From JBGTKH01 sp041744735 (GTDB taxonomy: Bacteria > Planctomycetota > Planctomycetia > Pirellulales > Pirellulaceae), in assembly GCA_041744735.1 (NCBI GenBank), contig JBGTKH010000558.1, forward strand, positions 1 to 6,776: a DNA stretch of 6,776 bases, in the 5' to 3' direction. The position numbers were made by a program, and so were the translations under genes. The notes beneath the pieces are model-generated. The model saw only the letters and a program-made list of their open reading frames with translations. It ran no database searches and was not told the origin of the DNA. Positions 1-5,237 of the stretch are shown here, in pieces (positions within the stretch are counted from its first letter, which is position 1; the number at the start of each line of letters is the position of its first letter).

Positions 1-167
1 TCCCTCACCATCTGCGGCCGCGGATATTCGGGATGCACGTTGTCGGGCGAAACCTGTTTGGCCCAGCGCGTCATCAGCGGCCCCTGCGCCGGTTGCCATT
101 GGGCCGACACGACGGATGTAATTCCAAGCAGTGTGACGAGCATCATGCCAACTACATTACACTTCAT
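1..167 (-). CDS. Secreted GH2-type glycoside hydrolase, N-terminal fragment (runs off window)
   Basis: Fifty-five codons are visible before the gene leaves the window. The ATG at 167 is preceded by GGAG (176-179) at an 8-base spacing, which supports this start. Residues 1-22 form a Sec signal peptide: a short positive start, a hydrophobic core rich in Val, Leu and Met, and a likely cleavage after VVSA. The mature part contains TRWAKQVSP followed by VHPEYPRPQMVR. A Trp-Ala pair followed by PEYPRPQ(M/L)xR is typical of the N-terminus of the sugar-binding domain in beta-galactosidase/beta-glucuronidase-like GH2 proteins, usually just before a W..LNGLWxY segment. That next segment and the catalytic glutamates lie outside the window, so substrate and activity cannot be judged. 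The gene starts 73 bases after the DyP-P450 stop on the same strand. It may be co-transcribed with it, but nothing functional clearly links the two. The family call rests on this one motif. Confidence 0.72.
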   Translation of the reverse strand, partial: MKCNVVGMMLVTLLGITSVVSAQWQPAQGPLMTRWAKQVSPDNVHPEYPRPQMVR

Positions 168-240
168 TGTCTTGGCTCCAAACTCGATGACATGAATAAG
201 AAGGGGAAATCACAAAATCATGGAGGGCAAAATCATAGGG

Positions 241-3039
241 CTACGGATCAAACTCAACCGTCATGCTGACCGGAAACGGGCCCTCGTTTTTCAGTTTGCC
301 GGCGTCACCGGGGGCGCGGCGCAGGTTGTTCTTCTTCAGCAGCGCGGCGACGATGCGCGGGATTTGCACTTGGTTAATGTACTGGCCGAAGCACGTGTGC
401 AAACCGTAGCCGTAATGCAGGTAGTGGTAGTCGGGCCGATCGATGCGGAACTCGTGCGGGGCGTCGATTTCCAGGTCGTCGAACATGGCCGACTGCGTGG
501 CGGCCAGCACCAGCGTGCCTTTGGGAATCTTGCGTTCGCGGTTCTCCCCCTTGGCCACCACGTAATCTTGAGCCGCCACACGAAACAGGCCGGGGTTGAT
601 CGGGTGGAAGCGCAGAGCTTCAAAAACGTATTGCGCCGCCAGCCCGTTATTGTCGGCTTGAGCCGCCGCTTGTGCCTTGGCCAATTGATCGGGCCGGTCG
701 AGCAGTTGATCCAGCGCGTGCGTGGCCGCTTTCGACGTCGTGGGGATCGCGCCGACGAGCAAGCCGAACAGATTGTTGCGGATGTGCAAGTCGTCCATGC
801 CGGGCACGCCAGCGTCCTGTAGCTGCAAGCAACGTTCCAGCACATCGTCGTGACTACCGCGCTGCGGCTTGCGCGCGGCGATCGCAGCGTCCAGATGATT
901 GCGCATCTTTTCGGCGGCGGCCAGCGCGGCGGTGCGCACGGCCGGATCGTTGTTCTGGTCGATGAAGAGAAACTGAAACATCTTCGTGGCCCAGTCGGCG
1001 AACTCTTGCTCGTTCGCGCCCGGTGTGCCGAAGTAGTCGCCGATCGTGCGTGTGGCGACGACCTTGGTCAATTGCGCCACCACGTCCAGCCGCCCGTTGG
1101 CTTGAGCCACAATCTCGGACGCGTTTCGGTCCACGAAAGGTACGATGCGCTGCGGCACGTCGTCGCGGCGTGCCACGATCCGCATGTTCGATACGTCCCG
1201 CGTGTACTCGGGCGTGTTCTGCATGCCCAGAAAGAAATTGTGACCCTGCGTCAGGGCCTCCATCTTATCGCGATAGGTCACAAGAAACACGGCGTCCCGC
1301 GCGAGCACCTCTTGCACGTCTTCAAACCGTGTGACGATGGCAAAGTTGCGCACCAGCAGGATCGGCTTAATTTTCCGCAGGATCGCAAACACCTTCTCCG
1401 GATTCTCGGCCGCCCACTGTTTCAGCCGATCCAAAAACTCCATCAATTGCTGCTGGATGCCGCCGAAGCCAGCCTCCACGGCATCCATGACTTCCTTACG
1501 CGGGTCCTTGGCGCCCTGCTTCAGTTCGCCGGCGAAGGCGTCAAACTTACTCTTGAGATAATCGAGAAAAGACATATCGGCACTCCTTTCCTGAGTTTCG
1601 TCCAAGTCATCGTCGGCAATCTTTCGCAGAGCCGTGAGACTTGGCAAGAAGAAATAATCGCCGCCCCGCGTGGTGACAAACCGCGGCAGCCGCGCTAACA
1701 TCATTGGCGGCCGTCCGGCGGGGTTGCTCGGGTCGCCCTGCACGATCATTTTGCCCTTCCCGTCGTGATTTCCCGCGATGGGATCTTTGTCGTTGCCCTG
1801 TTTAAAATCGTTGCCGTAATTGACCCACTCGGTTTGGATGAATTCGAACTGCCGCTCGATGCCGGCGTTCAGGGCCATGAAGACCACGCCATGCTCGCCG
1901 TCGTCGTCGCCCGGTTGATCGTCGGGGATCGGATCGCCGTACGGCAGTCCGCGGCGGATGATGCGGCGGCGATCCGCGAGTTTGCTGAAGATCATCGAGT
2001 CGCGCGGATTCATGCGGCGAATGTGAGCCCCGACCGGGCAGCGGGCACCGTTGGCATCATCCTCATAGCGAAAGTCGTTGTTGCGGCCAGCGTCGCTCAC
2101 CTCCTGGTCGCTCCACGGCTTGTCCGGCGACAGTTCCAGCGGTGTGCCGTTGCGCCAACGTCCGACCATCTTGGCCGCCAGCCATTCCTTGTTTTGCTGG
2201 AACGCTTCCTCGCCGCCGGGCAATTTCTTCGCCTGTTCATCAAGATACCGGCGGAATGAGGCGATGTTCTGATGCAGCTTGCGATACACCATGTACGTGC
2301 CGTTGCGTGCGAGCAAGTGAGGCCACGGGGCGGGCGGCGTCTCTTGCCCTTCGTCCGTATATCCCAACAGGAACTCGCCGGTTGCCAGTGGTGCCCAGCC
2401 GCCATCGGGCGTCAACTTGCCGTTGCCTGGTGCGCCGCCGGTTCCGAAACCGTCGACGTCAGGATTGGAGAGGCCATCGGCAAAACCGAAGTGTTCCCGA
2501 TTCGCGCCCAAGGTGCCCGCGTCCTGAGAACCCACGATCGTCACGCCGCCATTTTTAGCCACGACGCCGCTGAGCCAATCATAGCGATCCTTAAGTACCA
2601 ACCTGTGCCGCCGAAGATCAGTCCGGTCCGCCGCGGGATCAAGCGCGTGTATCGAGAGCCAAATATGAACTTCGCCGGTCGTCCAAATCGCATCCCAATG
2701 CTGCGGCGCACTTTCACCAATGTCGCCCAGAATCCTCGCCCGCGCGTGCATCCCCTGTTGAAATTCAATCGGAAAACTGAGTAGCAACCGCGCTGGCACT
2801 TTCAAGGCCGCCAGACCCTTATAAGTAAAAGCCATATTCAGCGTCGTGCTCAGCTTCTGGACCTTTCCTGATTCATCCTTTTCCCACGCTTCGGACGTCG
2901 TCACGTGATTGGCCAATTCACCGACGAACTGCCGCCCTTGGGCCGCGTCATCAACACGCACAAACACATAACGGGCCACCGGATAACGATAACCCTTCAA
3001 GATATTCCCCTGGATATCGCTGCGATCCAGTTCGGGCAT
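241..3039 (-). CDS. DyP-type heme peroxidase - cytochrome P450 fusion protein
   Basis: A 932-residue protein with two complete heme enzymes. Residues 1-475 are a DyP-type peroxidase. They open with SDIQGNILKGY and contain the GFADG motif (185-189, catalytic Asp188), CPVGAHIRR with the proximal heme ligand His339, and IIRRGLPYG with the probable distal Arg362. The DyP part ends in the usual FFLPSLTAL segment (463-471). Residues 476-545 are a charged helical linker. Residues of about 546-932 are a P450: an I-helix at 751-775, ExxR as Glu807-Ala-Leu-Arg810, PHEFRIDRP (861-869), and the heme loop YGYGLHTCFG (876-885) with thiolate Cys883. In the I-helix the usual acid-Thr pair is Pro766-Thr767, which hints at peroxide-driven or rearrangement chemistry rather than reductase-fed oxygen activation. 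There is no signal peptide or membrane anchor, so it is probably cytoplasmic. The reading frame could begin at TTG 3075, overlapping the upstream stop, but ATG 3039 follows GGGAG and matches where DyP proteins begin. The substrate is unknown. Confidence 0.93.
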   Translation of the reverse strand: MPELDRSDIQGNILKGYRYPVARYVFVRVDDAAQGRQFVGELANHVTTSEAWEKDESGKVQKLSTTLNMAFTYKGLAALKVPARLLLSFPIEFQQGMHARARILGDIGESAPQHWDAIWTTGEVHIWLSIHALDPAADRTDLRRHRLVLKDRYDWLSGVVAKNGGVTIVGSQDAGTLGANREHFGFADGLSNPDVDGFGTGGAPGNGKLTPDGGWAPLATGEFLLGYTDEGQETPPAPWPHLLARNGTYMVYRKLHQNIASFRRYLDEQAKKLPGGEEAFQQNKEWLAAKMVGRWRNGTPLELSPDKPWSDQEVSDAGRNNDFRYEDDANGARCPVGAHIRRMNPRDSMIFSKLADRRRIIRRGLPYGDPIPDDQPGDDDGEHGVVFMALNAGIERQFEFIQTEWVNYGNDFKQGNDKDPIAGNHDGKGKMIVQGDPSNPAGRPPMMLARLPRFVTTRGGDYFFLPSLTALRKIADDDLDETQERSADMSFLDYLKSKFDAFAGELKQGAKDPRKEVMDAVEAGFGGIQQQLMEFLDRLKQWAAENPEKVFAILRKIKPILLVRNFAIVTRFEDVQEVLARDAVFLVTYRDKMEALTQGHNFFLGMQNTPEYTRDVSNMRIVARRDDVPQRIVPFVDRNASEIVAQANGRLDVVAQLTKVVATRTIGDYFGTPGANEQEFADWATKMFQFLFIDQNNDPAVRTAALAAAEKMRNHLDAAIAARKPQRGSHDDVLERCLQLQDAGVPGMDDLHIRNNLFGLLVGAIPTTSKAATHALDQLLDRPDQLAKAQAAAQADNNGLAAQYVFEALRFHPINPGLFRVAAQDYVVAKGENRERKIPKGTLVLAATQSAMFDDLEIDAPHEFRIDRPDYHYLHYGYGLHTCFGQYINQVQIPRIVAALLKKNNLRRAPGDAGKLKNEGPFPVSMTVEFDP
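1573..1588 (-). promoter_or_regulatory. Internal Shine-Dalgarno and ATG at the DyP/P450 junction
   Basis: Within the fusion gene, AAGGAG (1583-1588, minus strand) stands 7 bases before an in-frame ATG (1573-1575) that encodes Met489. This is a closer match to the consensus ribosome-binding site than the one at the full-length start. It lies just after the end of the DyP domain (about residue 475). Translation from here would give a 444-residue protein, a normal length for a bacterial P450. It is either a working internal start that makes free P450 or a relic of two once-separate genes. Confidence 0.55.
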
Positions 3040-3047
3040 GACATTGT

Positions 3048-3052
3048 CTCCC
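3048..3052 (-). promoter_or_regulatory. Ribosome-binding site deciding the DyP-P450 start
   Basis: GGGAG lies 8 bases upstream of ATG 3039. It favours this ATG over the in-frame TTG at 3075, which overlaps the preceding stop codon, and over the GTG at 3054. The site lies in the 32-base gap after the upstream gene, consistent with translation in one polycistronic message. Confidence 0.7.
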
Positions 3053-3071
3053 ACGCGTGTTGAGATATCGA

Positions 3072-3671
3072 TCAAATGGTGCCGGGCTTTGGTGTCGGGG
3101 CAGTGCGCAGGGCGCTCATGAATTGTTTGAACTCGCGCTGCAGCTCCGCCGCGGGTATTCCTTGTGTGCGTTCCATGAATTCGATGAACTTCCGTTGTGT
3201 GTCCAATGCCCGCAGGACTTGTGCGACAGTGGCATCGGGGTAGTCGGCGAAGAAAAACGTCGTCGTCAATTGGCAGCGTTTCATGTACTCGCGAAACGGC
3301 TGATTGTTCCCCACGCCCGCTCCGGGAAAGTTCACACAGTGGCTCCAGATGGCGTTGACGACGTGCGGGATCTCGGTGCCCAGCAAATCCAGATAAGCGT
3401 CCAGCGGCCCGTCGAAGTTGCTGGTGAACAGCAGGTATTTCGATTTCAGATGATCTTCATGAGCCGGGTGACCCTGGAAGAATACATCGTCGATCACGAC
3501 GATTCGAGCCATGTGGGTCGTGGGCACTTTGGCCAGCGGACTATCGGCGCCGGTGCCCAGCCGCGACAGAATCTCGCGAATCTCCGCCTCGTGCGACGGC
3601 CGGCGGTTCGGGTTCTTCTTAATCGGTGACAGCAATGTCAAGCCGTATGCCTGTCCATTTGTGTTGGCCAT
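3072..3671 (-). CDS. Conserved protein, probable ferredoxin-like alpha/beta fold, paralog of the upstream gene (copy B)
   Basis: A 199-residue soluble protein without signal peptide or membrane helix. It is a paralog of the gene just upstream. Both begin MAN...GxxY followed by (C/L)(I/L)SP(I/M)K, and both share HxAR(W/I)V(I/V)I (His53 and Arg56 here), YLLFxSNF(N/D)G (79-88), IW....(K/N)FP, PFxxY(M/I), an aromatic run ending in (A/D)YPxA (139-147), and a C-terminal E(F/L)QRxxxxF. The hydrophobic strand after HxAR and the YLLF strand followed by a helix look like a ferredoxin-like (dimeric alpha/beta barrel) domain; this fold call is inference. No catalytic site is recognised. The frame stays open upstream for 123 more codons, but that stretch overlaps the paralog in another frame and reads like noise, and the start at 3671 aligns with the paralog's N-terminus. 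The start lacks a clear ribosome-binding site. The stop is 32 bases before the DyP-P450 start, so a partner role with that enzyme is plausible but unproven. Confidence 0.8.
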   Translation of the reverse strand: MANTNGQAYGLTLLSPIKKNPNRRPSHEAEIREILSRLGTGADSPLAKVPTTHMARIVVIDDVFFQGHPAHEDHLKSKYLLFTSNFDGPLDAYLDLLGTEIPHVVNAIWSHCVNFPGAGVGNNQPFREYMKRCQLTTTFFFADYPDATVAQVLRALDTQRKFIEFMERTQGIPAAELQREFKQFMSALRTAPTPKPGTI

Positions 3672-3686
3672 GATGTCGTCTTTTTC

Positions 3687-3731
3687 GTAGCCGAAGTTGT
3701 GAAACTTCGGAATTCTCACGAATTCCGCGAC
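3687..3731. repeat. Double-hairpin palindromic element (copy A)
   Basis: Reading the plus strand, GTAG (3687-3690) is followed by a perfect 8-bp stem CCGAAGTT/AACTTCGG around loop GTGA (3691-3710). A second perfect 8-bp stem CGGAATTC/GAATTCCG around loop TCAC (3708-3727) shares the central CGG. The two loops are complementary to each other. The element fills most of the 62-base gap between the two paralogs. The same design recurs at 6700-6769, so it is a dispersed element and not a one-off terminator. In the direction of the genes it is followed by an A-run, not a T-run. Confidence 0.8.
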
Positions 3732-3733
3732 GT

Positions 3734-4366
3734 TCAAGCGGTCCGCGTGCTTAATGGCGGCACGTGCCCCGTCGGTATCGGCCCCGTCGCGCCCAGGTCC
3801 AATTGCACGGACGTCAGAAACTCGTTGTAAGCGCGCTGAAACTCTGGCGGCGACATGTTGTCGCTGCCCTGCGCCAAGTCTTGCAATTCGTCGGACAAGT
3901 GAATGGCTGCTTTCACGTCGTTGGCGGCCGCGCCGGGATAGGCGCAATAATAATAGTCCGTGTCGATCATGTTGTGGCGGATATAAGCCTTGAATGGCGA
4001 CACGGGCACAGCCATCGGGAACTTCATGGACCAACGCCAAATGCGATCCATGCCGTCGGGCAAGATATCCGAGAAGGCGTCGATGTACTGGTCCCAGGTG
4101 CCGTTAAAATTGCTGCAGAATAGCAGATAATCGTAATGCAAATCCTCTGGCTCTTGATCACCTCCCAAAAACGGAAAACCGTCCCCTTTAATAATCACCC
4201 AGCGGGCGAAGTGAATAAACGACAACTTCTTCAGCCGCTCGCCGGCCGATGCGCCAATGCCCAGGTATTGGCGAGCCCAGAAGATCACCTGCAAAATGAA
4301 CCGCTTCCACGGCTTCATTGGCGAGATGCAATTCAGAGCGTACTGCTTGCCCATGATATTGGCCAT
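3734..4366 (-). CDS. Conserved protein, probable ferredoxin-like alpha/beta fold (copy A of tandem pair)
   Basis: A 210-residue protein starting at ATG 4366, five bases after a strong GGGAGG (4372-4377). It has no signal peptide. Shared motifs with the downstream paralog are HFARWVII (52-59), YLLFCSNFNG (80-89), IWRWSMKFP (109-117), PFKAY, YYYCAYPGA (138-146) and EFQRAYNEF (175-183). The region between residues 18 and 45 is more hydrophobic than in the paralog and rich in Trp and Phe; it could be an amphipathic or membrane-touching helix. The Pro-rich C-terminal tail after residue 190 is not conserved between the two. The ARWVII strand is reminiscent of the ARYVFV first strand of the DyP domain encoded two genes downstream, which fits a ferredoxin-like fold, but without a profile search this is a guess. 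It is probably the first gene of a unit with the paralog and the DyP-P450 gene. Function is unknown. Confidence 0.85.
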   Translation of the reverse strand: MANIMGKQYALNCISPMKPWKRFILQVIFWARQYLGIGASAGERLKKLSFIHFARWVIIKGDGFPFLGGDQEPEDLHYDYLLFCSNFNGTWDQYIDAFSDILPDGMDRIWRWSMKFPMAVPVSPFKAYIRHNMIDTDYYYCAYPGAAANDVKAAIHLSDELQDLAQGSDNMSPPEFQRAYNEFLTSVQLDLGATGPIPTGHVPPLSTRTA

Positions 4367-4463
4367 GACAACCTCCCAGCCAGACGCGAGCCATTAGTTT
4401 GCGCAGTTCCCACGGCCATCGTCAAGCAGGGAAACGCAGAGAGCACAAATTGCGCAGAGAGGA
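4367..4463. other. Intergenic gap with an 18-base-period direct repeat
   Basis: This 97-base gap separates the PPPDE-like gene from copy A of the paralog pair. CGCAGAGAG occurs twice on the plus strand (4435-4443 and 4453-4461), 18 bases apart. TTGACG on the minus strand (4420-4425) resembles a -35 box, but no good -10 lies at the expected distance, so a promoter is only a possibility. Confidence 0.35.
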
Positions 4464-5090
4464 TTAACGCGCGGCGGGTTGTTGCGTGTCGGGGCGGTCG
4501 ACGATTTGCGGCGGCGTGGCGTTTGGCGGCTGAGTGAGCGAATCCATCAGGCGGCCCAAGTATTGCGGGGGGCGTTCCATGCGATTGGGGATGGGCGCGG
4601 TCAGGCCGATCTCGCGGGCGACGTCGTGGGCGAAGTGATTGCAGTTGTGGCCCAGCAGATTGAAGCTGTACTCGGTCTGCTCCCACTTCTCCTTCACTGC
4701 TTTGGTGGACAGAAACGTCTCGCGGTCGACGCTTACGATCAGCCGGTGCGTGAGCAGCGCGGGATCGGTGGAGGCGGCTTTCGTCGTCTCATCGACGAGC
4801 CTTCCCTTGCCCACAAACAGCCGCACCACGACTCGATCGTAACCGGGATAGAAACCATAGCCCGTCGATTGCGTGCGGCCGCTGCGCGGGTCGTGCTCGA
4901 TCCACACTACGAACGCATGCCCCGAACCGCCCCCGGGCGACTCACGGGCACACAATACCACGTGATACTGCACCGGATCGGACGGCGTTTTGCGCGCGTC
5001 GATCTGGCTGACGACCTCGGCGCAGGTCACCTGCGCGAAGCTCGCGGCGAAAAGGATCGCAGCAAAATAGACTATTCGGCGTGCTAGCAT
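4464..5090 (-). CDS. Exported protein with PPPDE-like permuted papain-fold signature
   Basis: From ATG 5090 the protein has 208 residues. It begins with a Sec signal peptide (MLARR, a hydrophobic stretch, likely cleavage after VTCA at residue 24). In the mature part, YHVVLCARES and SGHAFVVW (His58) come first. The C-terminal half has YSFNLLGHNCNHFAHDVA (141-158) with Cys150. The order His first and Cys second, in a Y.LL..NCNHF context, is that of permuted papain-like enzymes such as the PPPDE (DeSI) thiol peptidases and relatives. His58/Cys150 would be the candidate dyad; this is inferred from motif order and not from overall similarity. A proline-rich tail follows residue 187. A GTG at 5120 would add ten residues ahead of the signal peptide and is less likely. 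Neither start has a clear ribosome-binding site. The target, which could be peptide, amide or lipid, cannot be told. Confidence 0.75.
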   Translation of the reverse strand: MLARRIVYFAAILFAASFAQVTCAEVVSQIDARKTPSDPVQYHVVLCARESPGGGSGHAFVVWIEHDPRSGRTQSTGYGFYPGYDRVVVRLFVGKGRLVDETTKAASTDPALLTHRLIVSVDRETFLSTKAVKEKWEQTEYSFNLLGHNCNHFAHDVAREIGLTAPIPNRMERPPQYLGRLMDSLTQPPNATPPQIVDRPDTQQPAAR

Positions 5091-5141
5091 CGCGTGGCAT
5101 TGCTGACCGCCCCAATTCACAAAGGGGCGACGTGATTGATA

Positions 5142-5174
5142 GGCGTACCCTGTACCTTACTCGACAGGTACGCC
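5142..5174. repeat. Inverted repeat between haloperoxidase and PPPDE-like genes
   Basis: GGCGTACC (5142-5149) pairs perfectly with GGTACGCC (5167-5174). With one bulged C, the stem extends by TGT/ACA to 11 pairs around a loop of about ten bases. It lies 59 bases after the haloperoxidase stop and 51 bases before the next start. No T-run follows on the minus strand, so it is a poor intrinsic terminator. A transcript-end hairpin or an operator for the downstream genes are both possible. Confidence 0.55.
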
Positions 5175-5206
5175 GCAAAAACTGTGGCAAAGTTCACGCG
5201 GCCGGT

Positions 5207-5237
5207 TCATCTAATCATCATCGTCGTCATTATCATT
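5207..5237. repeat. Short degenerate trinucleotide tract
   Basis: A run of CAT, CGT and TAT triplets on the plus strand (ATG, ACG and ATA on the coding strand) spans the stop codon and the first bases after the haloperoxidase gene. It is imperfect and short, and it could reflect slippage. The stop codon itself lies inside the tract. Confidence 0.4.

Noticed and set aside
220..822. 200-codon open frame on the plus strand
   Set aside because: It is antisense to the heme-binding end of the P450, with composition rich in Val, Gln and Arg and no motif; it is a shadow frame.
850..1698. 282-codon open frame on the plus strand
   Set aside because: It lies entirely antisense to the DyP-P450 gene, whose motifs are clear in the other strand. 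The translation has no recognisable domain and is typical of a high-GC shadow frame.
3040..3075. TTG start at 3075 for the DyP-P450, overlapping the upstream stop
   Set aside because: The added twelve residues precede the usual DyP N-terminus, and GGGAG is correctly spaced for ATG 3039.
3057..3629. 190-codon open frame on the plus strand
   Set aside because: It is antisense to the copy B paralog, which has conserved motifs shared with copy A.
3672..4040. In-frame upstream extension of the 199-residue paralog to a 322-residue protein
   Set aside because: The extension overlaps copy A in another frame, crosses the palindromic element, and has low-complexity Arg/His-rich translation. The ATG at 3671 aligns with the N-terminus of the paralog.
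4395..4425. Possible promoter (TTGACG as -35) upstream of copy A
   Set aside because: At 17 bases downstream the sequence is GCAAAC, a poor -10, and the best alternative needs a 19-base spacer. It is too weak to annotate as a promoter.
4479..5087. 202-codon open frame on the plus strand
   Set aside because: It mirrors the PPPDE-like gene almost end to end. The minus-strand frame has a signal peptide and the NCNHF motif, and the plus frame has neither.
5091..5120. GTG start at 5120 for the PPPDE-like protein
   Set aside because: It would place ten residues, including a Cys and polar residues, ahead of a normal signal peptide that starts at ATG 5090, and it has no ribosome-binding site.
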